The notes under the pieces are model-generated. The model was not told the DNA's origin. It saw nothing but the letters and a program-made list of their open reading frames with translations, and searched no databases. The position numbers were made by a program, and so were the translations under genes. Of a DNA stretch of 54,435 nt, positions 41,317 to 52,877 are shown piece by piece; position 1 is the stretch's first letter, and each line of letters starts with the position of its first letter. This DNA comes from Paracoccaceae bacterium (GTDB lineage: Bacteria > Pseudomonadota > Alphaproteobacteria > Rhodobacterales > Rhodobacteraceae). The stretch is taken from contig WOZM01000299.1 in the NCBI GenBank assembly GCA_011620265.1, positions 1-54,435 on the forward strand, read 5' to 3'.

Positions 41317-42579
41317 ATGCTCGAAGACAGACCCGGACTGATGGAGGCCATCCGCGACCGTTTCGCCCATGTCGAGGCCTGCCCCTTCGACGGCCCGCGC
41401 ATCTTCTTCGAGAATGCCGGCGGCGCGCTGCGCCTGAAGACCGTGATCGGAACCTCGGCCGCCTATGCCGGCTATCCCGACAACCAGGGGCGCGACAACC
41501 CGGCCTCGCAGGCGCTGATGGCGGCGATCGACAAGGGCCGCGCGGACATGCGGACCTTCCTCAACGCGCCGGGCGGGCAGGTCTTCGTCGGCGAAAGCGG
41601 GACCGAGGTGCTGTTCCGGCTGATCCGCACCGCCGCGCTTGGTGCGAGGCCCGGCGGCGTCATGCTCGGCTCGACACTCGAACACCCCGCCTCGCGGAGT
41701 GCTATGGCGCGCTGGGCCGAGGTGACGGGCCGCCCGCATCTTCTCGCGGTCCACGACGACGCCACCGGCACGGTCGGACTCGACGCCTATCTCGCGCTCC
41801 TCACGCCCGAAGTCCGGGTCGCGACCATCGTCCAGACCTCGCCCGTCACCGGCATGTCGGTCGATGTCGCCACCATCGCCGCCGCGATCCGCGAAACGGC
41901 GCCTGATGCGTTCATCATCGTCGACGGCATCCAGCATGCAAGCCACGGCCATATCGACTGCGCGGCCAATGGCGCGGACGGCTACGCCGTCTCTCCCTAC
42001 AAGGTGTTTTCCCGCCACGGCTACGGGGTCGGCTGGGCATCGGACCGGCTGACGGAATGCACCAAGGACCAGGTTCAGGGCGGCGCGGCCGCGAACTGGG
42101 AGCTCGGCACCCGCGACGCCGGCGCCTATGCGACGTTTTCGGATGTCGTCGACTATTTCGACTGGCTCGGCGGCGAGGTCGCGGACCCCACCGGCCGCCG
42201 CGCCCGGATCGAGGCGGCGGCGGCGGCGATCCACGCCCACGAGGCCGGGCTGATGGCGGCGATGCTCCACGGCACCGGCAACCTGCGCGGGCTGGCCGAG
42301 ATGCCGGGCATCACGGTGATCGGCGGGACCGGGACCGAGGGCCGCGAAGGGGTGGTCTCGCTCACGCTCGACGGCATGGCCGCGGGCGACCTCGTCCAGT
42401 TCCTCGGCGAGGAACGCATCCGGGTGCATATCCGCAAGGACGACCACTATTGCGGCAATATCCTCCGCCCGCTCGGGATCGACGCCTGTGTGCGGGTTTC
42501 GGTCTGCCACTACAATACCACGGCCGAGGTCGCCCGCTTCCTTGCGGCGATGGAACAGGCGGCGGCGCGGGCGGGCTGA
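41317..42579 (+). CDS. Class V aminotransferase-fold PLP enzyme
   Basis: 420 aa, cysteine-desulfurase/aminotransferase class V fold. Conserved features are FFENAGGALRLKTVI at 30-44, Asp203 in FIIVDGIQHASHG (about 199-211) and PLP Lys229 in AVSPYKVFSRHGYG. No active-site Cys loop of NifS/SufS type is evident, so an amino-group or lyase reaction is more likely than desulfuration. Start ATG 41317 behind GAAGGA. It is separated from the glutamine-synthetase-like gene by the amidase remnant and shares its direction, so it probably belonged to the same pathway. Confidence 0.8.
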   Translation: MLEDRPGLMEAIRDRFAHVEACPFDGPRIFFENAGGALRLKTVIGTSAAYAGYPDNQGRDNPASQALMAAIDKGRADMRTFLNAPGGQVFVGESGTEVLFRLIRTAALGARPGGVMLGSTLEHPASRSAMARWAEVTGRPHLLAVHDDATGTVGLDAYLALLTPEVRVATIVQTSPVTGMSVDVATIAAAIRETAPDAFIIVDGIQHASHGHIDCAANGADGYAVSPYKVFSRHGYGVGWASDRLTECTKDQVQGGAAANWELGTRDAGAYATFSDVVDYFDWLGGEVADPTGRRARIEAAAAAIHAHEAGLMAAMLHGTGNLRGLAEMPGITVIGGTGTEGREGVVSLTLDGMAAGDLVQFLGEERIRVHIRKDDHYCGNILRPLGIDACVRVSVCHYNTTAEVARFLAAMEQAAARAG

Positions 42580-42593
42580 GACGCTCCGCCACA

Positions 42594-42607
42594 TTGATCT
42601 CGATCAG
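42594..42607. promoter_or_regulatory. FNR-type box upstream of acyl-CoA synthetase operon
   Basis: TTGAT-CTCG-ATCAG matches nine of ten half-site positions and has the same spacer as the perfect box at 3410. It lies 82 bp before the TTG start at 42690 and 14 bp after the previous stop codon. Confidence 0.65.
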
Positions 42608-42689
42608 TCCTGCCCGGCGGCTGCCGCGTTAGCGTGGCGCGGATGGCGGCAGCCGTCGCTTGCCCCCTTGTCGGGAAAGGAGCGCGACG

Positions 42690-44431
<1,742 letters not shown>

Positions 44432-44435
<4 letters not shown>

Positions 44436-46432
44436 CCGGAGCCTCCCTCAAGCCCCGCCTCGACCACGATCATGTCCGGTCGCTTCTGAAGTCGATGATC
44501 CGCATCCGCCGGTTCGAGGACAAATGCGCCGAGCTCTATACCCGGGAAAAGATCCGCGGCTTCCTGCACCTTTATGACGGCGAAGAGGCGGTGGCGGCGG
44601 GCGTCATCCCGGTCCTGACCGAATCCGACCGGATCGTCGCCACCTACCGCGAGCATGGCCATGCCCTGATGCGCGGCCTGCCGATGACCGAGGTCATGGC
44701 CGAGATGTTCGGCAAGGCCGAAGGTTCGGCCGGAGGGCGCGGCGGGTCGATGCACCTCTTCTCCGCGAAGGCGAACTTCTACGGCGGCAATGCCATCGTC
44801 GGCGGCGGCCTGCCGCTCGCCGTGGGCCTCGCGCTCGCCGACAGGATGCAAGGTAACGACGCCGTCACCGCCTGCTTCTTCGGCGAGGGCGCGGTGGCGG
44901 AGGGCGAGTTTCACGAGGCGATGAACCTCGCCTCGCTCTGGGACCTGCCGGTCCTCTTCGTCTGCGAGAACAACGGCTACGCGATGGGCACGGCACTCGA
45001 TCTCTCCGAGGCCGAGACCGATATCGCGGCGAAGGCGCGCGGCTACGACATGGAAGCCGACGTTGTCGACGGCATGGACGTCGTCGCGGTGGAGGCCGCA
45101 ACCCGCCGCGCGCTTGCCCGGATGCGCGAGACCGGCGAGCCCCACTTCCTCGAATGCCGCACCTACCGCTTCCGCGCCCATTCGATGTTCGATGCCCAGC
45201 TCTACCGCCCGAAGGACGAGGTGGAGGACTGGCGCAAGAAAGGCCCCATCGTCCGCTTTCAGGGCTGGCTGGAGGAGAACGGCCTGATCCATGCCGAGGA
45301 GGTCGCCGCGATCACCGCCGAGGTCGATGCCGAGATCGCCGGGGCCGTCGCCTTCGCCGAGGCCGGCACCGACGAACCGGTGGAGACCCTGACCCGCCAT
45401 GTCATGGCCGAGGAGCGGCCCGCGCCGCCCAGGCCCGCGAAACCGGGCAAGATGGTCGATACGACGTACCGCGAGGCGGTGAAGGCCGCCATTTCCGAGG
45501 CGATGGAGAAGGATGCCCGCGTCTTCCTCATGGGCGAGGATGTCGGCCGCTACGGCGGATGCTACGCGGTCTCGAAGGGGCTTCTCGACAAGTTCGGCCC
45601 TGACCGCATCCGCGACACGCCCCTCTCGGAATCGGGCTTCACCGGCGCCGGGATCGGCGCGTCGGTGGCCGGGATGCGGCCCATCGTCGAGGTGATGACG
45701 GTCAACTTCTCGCTTCTGGCGCTCGACCAGATCCTGAACACCGCCGCCACCTACCGGCACATGTCCAACAACGCTTTCGGCGTGCCGGTGGTGATCCGCA
45801 TGGCAACCGGCGCCGGTCGCCAGCTTGCCGCGCAGCATTCGCATTCGCTCGAAGGCTGGTTCGCGCATATCCCCGGCATCCGGGTTCTCGCGCCCGCGAC
45901 GCTGGAGGATGCGCGCGGCATGCTCTGGACCGCGCTTCAGGACCCCGATCCGGTGCTGATCTTCGAGAACGTCCTGCTCTACAACATGGCCGGGGAACTT
46001 GCCGAGAATGCCGGCCCCGTCGACATCGACCGCGCGGCGGTGCGGCGCGAGGGGCGGGATATCACGCTCATCACCTATGGCGGATCGCTCTGGAAGACAC
46101 TCGACGCGGCCGCGGCGCTGGCGCAGGACGGGATCGAGGCCGAGGTGATCGACCTGAGGAGCCTCCGGCCCCTCGACATGGAAACGATCTTCGCCTCGGT
46201 CGCGAAGACCCACCGCGCCCTGATGGTGGACGAGGGCTGGAAGAGCGGCAGCCTCGCCGCCGAGATCGGGATGCGGCTTGCCGAGGACGCCTTCTTCGAC
46301 CTCGACGCTCCCCTCGCCCGCGTGTGCAGCGCCGAGGTGCCGGTCCCTTATGCGCGCCACCTCGAAGAGGCGGCGATCCCGCAGGTCCCGGCCATCGTCG
46401 CGGCCGCGCGGCGGCTCTGCGGAAAGGGCTGA
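44432..46432 (+). CDS. 2-oxoacid dehydrogenase E1, alpha and beta subunits fused
   Basis: 666 aa. Residues 1-320 are an E1 alpha domain ([27 protein letters not shown], then [10 protein letters not shown] to ENNGYAM, the thiamine-diphosphate/Mg site at 151-181, with GEG in place of the common GDG). A Pro-rich linker (about 327-340) leads to an E1 beta domain ([13 protein letters not shown], then [20 protein letters not shown] and [11 protein letters not shown]). It oxidatively decarboxylates a 2-oxo acid, such as pyruvate or acetoin-type substrates, and passes the acyl group to the E2 lipoyl. ATGA overlap with the ligase gene; three bases before E2. Confidence 0.92.
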
Positions 46433-46435
46433 GGG

Positions 46436-47608
46436 ATGGGCGAGTTCCGCATGCCGTCGCTCGGCGCCGACATGGAGGCGGGCACCCTCGTCGAGTGGCT
46501 GAAGGCGCCCGGCGACAGGGTCGCGCGCGGTGACATCATCGCTGTGGTCGAGACCCAGAAGGGCGCGATCGAGATCGAGGTCTTCGAGGACGGAACGCTG
46601 GACCGGACGCTGGTCGAGGTCGGCGCCAAGGTTCCGGTGGGCACGCCGCTCGCCGTCATCCGGGCGACGGGCGAGGCGGCGGCTGAAGTGGCGAAAGCGC
46701 CCGCGCCGATCCCGGCGCCGAAGCCGGAAGCGCCGAAGCCGAAGCCCGCGCCGCGCGCTGAACCGTCCCGTGCGCCCGAAGCCGGTGCGCGCTTGCGGAT
46801 CACCCCGGCGGCTTTCCGTGCGGCCGAGAAGCTGGGGCTCGATCCCGAGCGGTTGCGGGCGATCCGGGGCACCGGGCCGGACGGCGCGATCACGCTTGGC
46901 GATATCGAGGCCGCCGCCGAAGCCGCGCCCGAAGCGCCCGGACCGATGACCGAGATGCGCGCGGCGATTGCCGCCGCGATGGCGCGCTCGAAGCGGGAAA
47001 TCCCGCATTACTACCTGGCGCAGAGCGTGGACCTCACCCGGGCCTCGGACTTCCTGACAGCGGCCAATGCCGGTCGCGCGCCGGAAAACCGCCTGCTGCT
47101 CGGGGTGATGTTCCTGTCCTCCGTGGTCCGCGCCGCGCAGGACTACCCGGAATTCAACGGCCACTTCATCGACGGCGCGTTCCGTCCGGCGCCGAAGATC
47201 CATGCGGCGATGGCGGTCGCGCTGCGGGGCGGCGGACTCGTCGCACCGGCGATCCTCGATTCCGGCGACTGCGACCTCGACACGCTGATGACGCGGATGC
47301 GCGACACGCTCGGCCGGGTCCGCGCCGGCCGCTTCCGCGCGCGCGAACTGTCGGAGGCGACGATCACCGTCACCAGCCTCGGCGAGCGCGGGGTGGAGAC
47401 GCTGTTCGGCGTCATCCAGCCGCCGCAGGTCGCCATCGTCGGTTTCGGCAGCCCCGCCGAGCGGCCCGTCGTCCAAGACGGCAAACTCGCCGCCGCCCTC
47501 ACCACCACCGTCACGCTCGCCGCCGACCACCGGGTCAGCGACGGCCATCGCGGCGCGCTCTTCCTGCGCGCCATCGACCGGCATCTGCAGGAGGTCACCG
47601 CATCATGA
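46436..47608 (+). CDS. 2-oxoacid dehydrogenase E2, dihydrolipoamide acyltransferase
   Basis: 390 aa in the standard order: one lipoyl domain (1-78) with lipoylated Lys42 in VETQKGAIEIEVFE, an Ala/Pro-rich linker, a peripheral-subunit-binding domain near 118-155 (RITPAAFRAAEKLGLDPERL), and a catalytic chloramphenicol-acetyltransferase-like domain ending with AADHRVSDGHRG (catalytic His and Asp). The lipoyl site is ETQKG rather than the common ETDKA. It should accept the acyl group from E1. No E3 (lipoamide dehydrogenase) gene is in the operon, so E3 must be borrowed. The stop overlaps the ACP start. Confidence 0.92.
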   Translation: MGEFRMPSLGADMEAGTLVEWLKAPGDRVARGDIIAVVETQKGAIEIEVFEDGTLDRTLVEVGAKVPVGTPLAVIRATGEAAAEVAKAPAPIPAPKPEAPKPKPAPRAEPSRAPEAGARLRITPAAFRAAEKLGLDPERLRAIRGTGPDGAITLGDIEAAAEAAPEAPGPMTEMRAAIAAAMARSKREIPHYYLAQSVDLTRASDFLTAANAGRAPENRLLLGVMFLSSVVRAAQDYPEFNGHFIDGAFRPAPKIHAAMAVALRGGGLVAPAILDSGDCDLDTLMTRMRDTLGRVRAGRFRARELSEATITVTSLGERGVETLFGVIQPPQVAIVGFGSPAERPVVQDGKLAAALTTTVTLAADHRVSDGHRGALFLRAIDRHLQEVTAS

Positions 47609-47862
47609 CGAAGGACGACATCGAAAAGCTGGTCCGCGGCGAACTTGCGCGCATCGCGCCGGATATCGACCCCGACGCGATCGACCGCGACGGCGACCTG
47701 CGCGAGGAGTGCGATATCGACTCGCTCGATTTCCTCAATCTCGTCACCGCCCTCGGCAAGGCCCTGTCGATGCCGATGCCGGAGGCGGACTACCCGGCGA
47801 TGCGCAGCCTGAACGGGCTCGTGGCCTACTTGTCGCGCGGATCAGCCGCTTCGGCCGGGTGA
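47605..47862 (+). CDS. Acyl carrier protein dedicated to the E1-E2 operon
   Basis: 85 aa, acidic four-helix carrier. The phosphopantetheine Ser40 lies in DIDSLDFLNLVTALGKAL, the conserved DSL motif after a predicted helix 1 (DIEKLVRGELARIAPD). It is not the fatty acid synthesis AcpP, because it is shorter in the usual regions and coupled by ATGA to E2. It could accept the acyl group made by the E2, or be loaded by the ligase. Its 3' end overlaps the convergent universal-stress-like gene by 21 bp. Confidence 0.85.
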   Translation: MTKDDIEKLVRGELARIAPDIDPDAIDRDGDLREECDIDSLDFLNLVTALGKALSMPMPEADYPAMRSLNGLVAYLSRGSAASAG

Positions 47863-48534
47863 CGGGTCCGGGCGCGGACCGGCCGCGACGATCAGAACCG
47901 GGCAGCGCGCCGCGTCGATGAGGCGCTGCAGCGCGTCCTCAGCCAGCACCTCCCCGTCGCTCAGTTCGACGACCACGGCGGCGGCATGGCTGCGGCTCAG
48001 CCGGTCGAGCGTGTCATCGTCATCGGGCCGCGGCAGGCGTTCGACCCGAGTGCCCAGCGTCGCCGCAAGGGCATCGACCACGGCCTCCGCCTCGCCGCCT
48101 TCGCCGCGCTCTGCCCCGAGAAGAATGATCCTTCCCGAAGGCCGATGGGTCTGGCGATAGCCGATGGCGAGCAGGTCCCACCCCCGCGACTCGCCGATGA
48201 GCCCGCTGACCAGCCCTCCCGTCCGCGTCTCGAACGACCAGCCGACGCCGCGCGCATCCGCGAGACGCGACAGCGCCGCGCGAAAGGCCCGCGCTTCGGC
48301 GCGCGCGATCACGCCCGCCTGTTCGACACTCGGTCCGGGAACAAGGTTGCCGCTCAAGGTGACAAGGCGCGCCTGCGGAGAGCCGGTGGCGTCGCTATCC
48401 TCGATCAGCAGCCCGCCAAGGTCCAGCGTCAGGACGGTGGATATCTTCTCGGCCAGCCGAAGCACGCTTTCGGCATCGGCGAACGAAACGGCGCCGATCA
48501 GGATGCGCCAGCGCTCCCGCACGGGCGCGCTCAT
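47842..48534 (-). CDS. Universal stress protein-like, two tandem domains
   Basis: 230 aa. Two repeats of an alpha/beta fold can be seen (RILIGAVSFADAESVLRLAE near 9-28 and the ending CPVLIVAAGP near 211-220, where UspA proteins end with the CPVLVV strand). The GxxGxxxxS ATP motif is not obvious, so it may be a divergent UspA. It starts by ATGA overlap with the Lon-type gene and should be read from the same FNR-boxed promoter. Confidence 0.55.
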   Translation of the reverse strand: MSAPVRERWRILIGAVSFADAESVLRLAEKISTVLTLDLGGLLIEDSDATGSPQARLVTLSGNLVPGPSVEQAGVIARAEARAFRAALSRLADARGVGWSFETRTGGLVSGLIGESRGWDLLAIGYRQTHRPSGRIILLGAERGEGGEAEAVVDALAATLGTRVERLPRPDDDDTLDRLSRSHAAAVVVELSDGEVLAEDALQRLIDAARCPVLIVAAGPRPDPSPGRSG

Positions 48535-50984
48535 GGCGTGCCCCGCCCGTCGGGTTCGCCCTTGTCGGGGCGGACGTAGCGCCGCCGGAGTTCGGCATAA
48601 TTCCGAAGGCGGGCTTCCACCCGGCCGTTGACCGTATCGGGCGGAAAGCTGCCGTCCGCGCCCCGCTCACCCGCCGCGCTGCCGGTGAGAATGGCGATCC
48701 CCTCGTCGATCGTCTCGACCGGAATGACGCGGAACCGGCCCTCTTCCGCCGCCGTCACCACATCGGGCCGCAGCATCAGGTGGTCGACATTCGCCTTGGG
48801 GATCAGTACCCCCTGATCGCCCGTCAGCCCCCGCCGCTCGCAGACATCGAAGAAACCCTCGATCTTCTCGTTGACCCCGCCGATCGCCTGCACCTCGCCC
48901 AACTGGTTGACCGATCCGGTGACCGCGATGCCTTGCGCGACCGGCAGGTCAGAGAGCGCCGAGAGCATCGCGTAAAGCTCCGCCGACGAGGCGCTGTCGC
49001 CATCGACACCGCCATAGCTCTGCTCGAAGACGAGGCTCGCATGGAGCGAGAACGGCACGTCGAGTGCATAGGTCGAGGCGAGATATCCGGCGAGGATCAA
49101 GACGCCCTTCGAGTGCAGGGGACCGCCAAGCTCCACCTCGCGTTCGATGTCGACGAGCTTGCCGGAGCCCATCCGGGTGCGCGCGGTGATCCGGGACGGA
49201 CGGCCGAAGCGGTAGTTGCCGAGGTCGAGGACCGACAGACCGTTGACCTGCCCGACCTTCGCCCCCGCCGTGTCGATCAGGATCGTCTTGCGCCCGATCG
49301 CCTCCTGCATCCGGTCGCGGATCCGCGAAACGCGGCGCTCCTTCTCGCGCACGGCGCGGTCGATATCGGCGGCCTCGATCAGATCGTGGCCATCGGTGCC
49401 GGCATAGTGATCCGCCTCGCGCATCAGATCGGCAAGGTCGCCGACATGAAGGCTCAGCTTGCGGCTGTCCTCGGCCAGGCGCGTGGCCTCGTCCAGAAGC
49501 CGCGCCACCCCGCCCGCCGCCAGATGCCGGAGCCCGTCGCGCCGCGCCTGCGCACCGACGAGTCGCGCGAGCAGCATCAGGTTCTCCTCCGAGCGGACGA
49601 AATCCTCCTCGAAATCGGCCTGGAGCTTGAAGAGATCGCCGAAATCGGGATCGAGCATTGTCAGAAGCGCATGCAGGAGCCTGTCGCCGACGACAACCAC
49701 CCGGACATCGAGCGGGATCGGGTCCGGCTGCAGCGATGTCGTCGAGACGAGCGAGAGCCTCTCGGCCATCGAGGTGATGGTGATGGAGCGGTTCTTGAGG
49801 CACCGGATGAGCGCATCCCAGGCGAAGGGCTCGGTCAGCACCCGGCGGGCGTCGAGCACCAGAAACCCGCCATTGGCGCGGTGAAGCGCGCCCGGCTTGA
49901 TCATGGTGAAGTTGGTGATGAGCGTCCCCATCTGCGACTCATGTTCGATCCGCCCGGCCAGATGGTCGAGCGTCGGAAGCTCCTCGACCACCAGCGGCGC
50001 GCCGGTTCCGTTCGTCTCCTCTCGTGTCACCATCACGTTGACGACATAGCGCTGGAACGGCGGCTCGCGGTGGAACTTGCGGATCGCCTCGGGGAAGTGT
50101 CCGTTGTTGGCATTCGCCCGCACCGCGAGGAAAAGCTCGGCATTGGCGATCATGTCCTGCCGGACCTCGGCCAGATAGGCCTGCACCGCCTCGATCCCGG
50201 CGAAGTCCCCGACGAGGTCGTCCACCCGCGCCGAAACCGCCCGTTCGGCCATCGCGGCATGCAGCGCCTCGACCTTTCCGCGCAGCTCCCTGTCGAGCTT
50301 CGGCGCATCGCGCAGGACATTCGCGAGGTCTTCCTGCAGGCGGGCGATCTTCTCGTCGATCTCCTTCTGCTCGGCCTCGCCCAGCTTGTTGTAATCCTCT
50401 GTCTTGACGACCTTGCCGTCGCGAATCGCCGCCAGCATGAAGCCCATGGGGGTGCGCATCAGCGCGACGTTCTCGGACTTCGCCTTGTCGGCGAAATCGG
50501 CCATCGCGCTTTCCTGCCGGTCGCCATATTCCTCGTCGAGGGCGCGGCGCTGGGTCTGGTATTCCTCGGATTCGAAAAGCGAGGGGATCTCGACCGCGAG
50601 GTCGTCCACCAGCCCCTGCATCGCGACCTTCAGCCGCTCCGCCGCCCCCGGCGGCAGGCGCAGGGCCTTCGGCTTGTCGGGCGCGTCGAAATTGTTGACA
50701 TAGGCCCAGTCGTGCGGAACCGGCATCGCCTTGGCCTGCTTCTGCAAGAGGACGCGCACGGCCCGGTGGCGGCCCATGCCGTTCGGGCCGAGGACGAAGA
50801 GGTTGAAGTCGCGATGGGAAACCTCGACCGCCAGCCGGATCGCCTCCATTGCCCGGTCCTGTCCGATGAGGCTTTCCAGGCCCTCCAGTTCCTCGGTGGT
50901 GCGGAACGGCAGGATGGCCGGATCGCAGACGGTGCGTAACGCGGCGACGGGAAGTCCGCGCAGATTGCCTTTGTCCGATGTCAT
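48531..50984 (-). CDS. Lon-type AAA protease (Lon-related putative ATP-dependent protease)
   Basis: 817 aa. Walker A-like NLFVLGPNGMGRHRAVRV at about 61-78 uses GMGRH, as in the Lon-related group found next to stress genes. The C-terminal proteolytic domain has the Ser-Lys dyad: Ser664 in GDSASSAELYAML and Lys707 in GGVNEKIEGFF, 43 residues apart as in Lon. The middle is long and coiled (about 150-270). Start ATG 50984 behind GGAG; upstream alternatives lack a ribosome site. A box at 51041-51054 precedes it. Likely degrades damaged or regulatory proteins under low oxygen. Confidence 0.9.
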   Translation of the reverse strand: MTSDKGNLRGLPVAALRTVCDPAILPFRTTEELEGLESLIGQDRAMEAIRLAVEVSHRDFNLFVLGPNGMGRHRAVRVLLQKQAKAMPVPHDWAYVNNFDAPDKPKALRLPPGAAERLKVAMQGLVDDLAVEIPSLFESEEYQTQRRALDEEYGDRQESAMADFADKAKSENVALMRTPMGFMLAAIRDGKVVKTEDYNKLGEAEQKEIDEKIARLQEDLANVLRDAPKLDRELRGKVEALHAAMAERAVSARVDDLVGDFAGIEAVQAYLAEVRQDMIANAELFLAVRANANNGHFPEAIRKFHREPPFQRYVVNVMVTREETNGTGAPLVVEELPTLDHLAGRIEHESQMGTLITNFTMIKPGALHRANGGFLVLDARRVLTEPFAWDALIRCLKNRSITITSMAERLSLVSTTSLQPDPIPLDVRVVVVGDRLLHALLTMLDPDFGDLFKLQADFEEDFVRSEENLMLLARLVGAQARRDGLRHLAAGGVARLLDEATRLAEDSRKLSLHVGDLADLMREADHYAGTDGHDLIEAADIDRAVREKERRVSRIRDRMQEAIGRKTILIDTAGAKVGQVNGLSVLDLGNYRFGRPSRITARTRMGSGKLVDIEREVELGGPLHSKGVLILAGYLASTYALDVPFSLHASLVFEQSYGGVDGDSASSAELYAMLSALSDLPVAQGIAVTGSVNQLGEVQAIGGVNEKIEGFFDVCERRGLTGDQGVLIPKANVDHLMLRPDVVTAAEEGRFRVIPVETIDEGIAILTGSAAGERGADGSFPPDTVNGRVEARLRNYAELRRRYVRPDKGEPDGRGTP

Positions 50985-51040
50985 ACGAGAGTCTCCATCA
51001 CGTCGGTTCCCAAGGCTTACGGTCTCCGAGTGACCGGACA

Positions 51041-51054
51041 ATGATCCTGATCAA
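51041..51054. promoter_or_regulatory. FNR-type box upstream of Lon-type protease gene
   Basis: ATGAT-CCTG-ATCAA matches nine of ten FNR half-site positions. It lies 57 bp upstream of the ATG at 50984 in the 117-bp gap between the Lon-type gene and the dehydratase gene, the same distance seen for two other boxes. Confidence 0.6.
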
Positions 51055-51101
51055 GCCAGCCGCCGCGGCGAAAGAGGGCGGACCCTCCGGCCGGGCGAGG
51101 A

Positions 51102-52877
51102 TCAGTGATTGTGCCGCGGCGGCTTTGCCGAGATCGCGCGGAACCCTGCGGCGGATTTCAGGACGGCACCGTCCGCAAGCTGCGTCGTCTCCTGCCGGTA
51201 GATGCGCTGCCACGGCGTGGCGTCCTCCGGCACCGGCGGGATGCCGGCGGCCTTTCGCCGGGCGATCTCGTCCGCGCCGACCAGCATGTCGCAGCGCCCC
51301 GCATCGAGGTCGATCCGTACCCTGTCGCCGGTCCGGAGCCAGGCAAGCCCGCCCCCGGCGGCGCTTTCGGGCGAGGCGTGGACGATGGACGGGCTGTCCG
51401 AGGTGCCCGATTGCCGCCCGTCGCCGATCGTCGGAAGGCTGAGGATGCCGCGCCGGATCAGGTGATCGGGCGGCTGCATGTTGACCACTTCCGCCGCGCC
51501 GGGCCAGCCGAGCGGCCCGGAGCCCCGGATCACCAGGATGCAGGTCTCGTCGATGTCGAGCGCGGGATCGTTGATGCGGGCGTGATAGTCCTCCGATCCG
51601 TCGAAGACGATGGCGCGGCCCTCGAAGGCGTTTTCGTGCCCCGGCGTGGACAGGAACCGCGCCCGGAAGTCGTCGGAAATCACGCTGGTCTTCATGATCG
51701 CGAAATCGAAGAGGTTGCCGGAAAGGATGCGGAACCCCGCCCGCTCCCTCAGCGGCGCGGCATAGGGGCGGATCACCTCGCGGTCGGTCGCCTCGTGCCC
51801 GTCGAGATTGTCCGCGACGCTGCGGCCCGTCACCGTGGCGCAACCCCCGTCGAGCTTTCCGCCGGCGAGAAGTTCCCACATGATCGCCGGCACCCCGCCA
51901 GCGCGGTGGAACCTCTCGCCGAGGAAGCGGCCCGCCGGCTGCACGTCGGCCAGAAGCGGGATGTCGTAGCCGTGAACCTGCCAGTCCTCGGGCAGAAGCG
52001 TCACCCCGGCATGATGGGCCATTGCGGTCAGATGCGGCTGCGCGTTCGTCGATCCGCCGATCGCGGCATTGACCCGGATCGCGTTCAGGAACGCCGCGCG
52101 GGTGAGGATGGCGGAAGGGCGGATATCCTCGTTGACGAGGTCGACCGCGCGCCTGCCGGTCCGGTAGGCCATCTGCCCCCGCTCCCGATAGGCCGCCGGG
52201 ATCGCCGCGCAGCCGGTCAGCGACAGGCCGAGCGCCTCGGCCAGCGCGTTCATCGTCGAGGCGGTGCCCATCGTGTTGCAATGCCCGATGGAGGGCGCGC
52301 TGTCCAAGGCGGCGGCGAGGAATTCCTCGCGGTCGATCTCGCCGGCCGCGTAGCGCCGCCGCGACTTCCAGATGACGGCGCCGGACCCCGCCGTGTCGCC
52401 TTCATGGAAGCTGTCGAGCATCGGCCCGCCGGAGAGGACGATGGCCGGGATGTCGACCGTGGACGCCGCCATGATCGCCGCCGGCGTGGTCTTGTCGCAT
52501 CCCGTCGTCAGCACCACGCCGTCGATCGGATAGCCATGCAGCACCTCGACCAACCCGAGATAGGCGAGGTTGCGGTCGAGCGCGGCGGTCGGCCGGCGGC
52601 AGTTCTCGAAGATCGGATGCATCGGGAACTCGATCGGGATGCCGCCTGCGTCGCGGATGCCGTCGCGAACCCTTTGCGCCAGTTCGATATGATGCCGGTT
52701 GCAGGGCGAGAGATCGCTGCCCGACTGGGCGATGCCGATGATCGGCCGGCCGGTCCGAAGCTCCTCCGGCGTGATCCCGTAATTCATGAACCGCTCCAGA
52801 TAGAGGGCGGTCATGTCGACGTGATCGGGATTGTCGAACCAGTCCTGGCTGCGCAGGCGGCGGGTCGTGTCACTCAT
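51102..52877 (-). CDS. IlvD/Edd-family dehydratase (aldonate dehydratase type)
   Basis: 591 aa. Fe-S ligand cysteines appear in SDLSPCNRHHIELA near 60-73, LTTGCDKTTPAAIMAA near 126-141 and IGHCNTMGTASTMNAL near 196-211, as in the sugar-acid branch (xylonate, arabinonate, gluconate dehydratases) and not the branched-chain amino acid enzyme, given its 591-aa length and context. The start ATG 52877 overlaps the FAH gene stop by four bases. Together they suggest dehydration of a pentonate followed by a FAH-family step. No matching dehydrogenase is in the window. Confidence 0.88.
   Translation of the reverse strand: MSDTTRRLRSQDWFDNPDHVDMTALYLERFMNYGITPEELRTGRPIIGIAQSGSDLSPCNRHHIELAQRVRDGIRDAGGIPIEFPMHPIFENCRRPTAALDRNLAYLGLVEVLHGYPIDGVVLTTGCDKTTPAAIMAASTVDIPAIVLSGGPMLDSFHEGDTAGSGAVIWKSRRRYAAGEIDREEFLAAALDSAPSIGHCNTMGTASTMNALAEALGLSLTGCAAIPAAYRERGQMAYRTGRRAVDLVNEDIRPSAILTRAAFLNAIRVNAAIGGSTNAQPHLTAMAHHAGVTLLPEDWQVHGYDIPLLADVQPAGRFLGERFHRAGGVPAIMWELLAGGKLDGGCATVTGRSVADNLDGHEATDREVIRPYAAPLRERAGFRILSGNLFDFAIMKTSVISDDFRARFLSTPGHENAFEGRAIVFDGSEDYHARINDPALDIDETCILVIRGSGPLGWPGAAEVVNMQPPDHLIRRGILSLPTIGDGRQSGTSDSPSIVHASPESAAGGGLAWLRTGDRVRIDLDAGRCDMLVGADEIARRKAAGIPPVPEDATPWQRIYRQETTQLADGAVLKSAAGFRAISAKPPRHNH

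Noticed and set aside
48780-50939. A 719-codon plus-strand open frame across the Lon-type gene
   Set aside because: It is the mirror frame of the Lon-type gene, without ribosome site or domain features.
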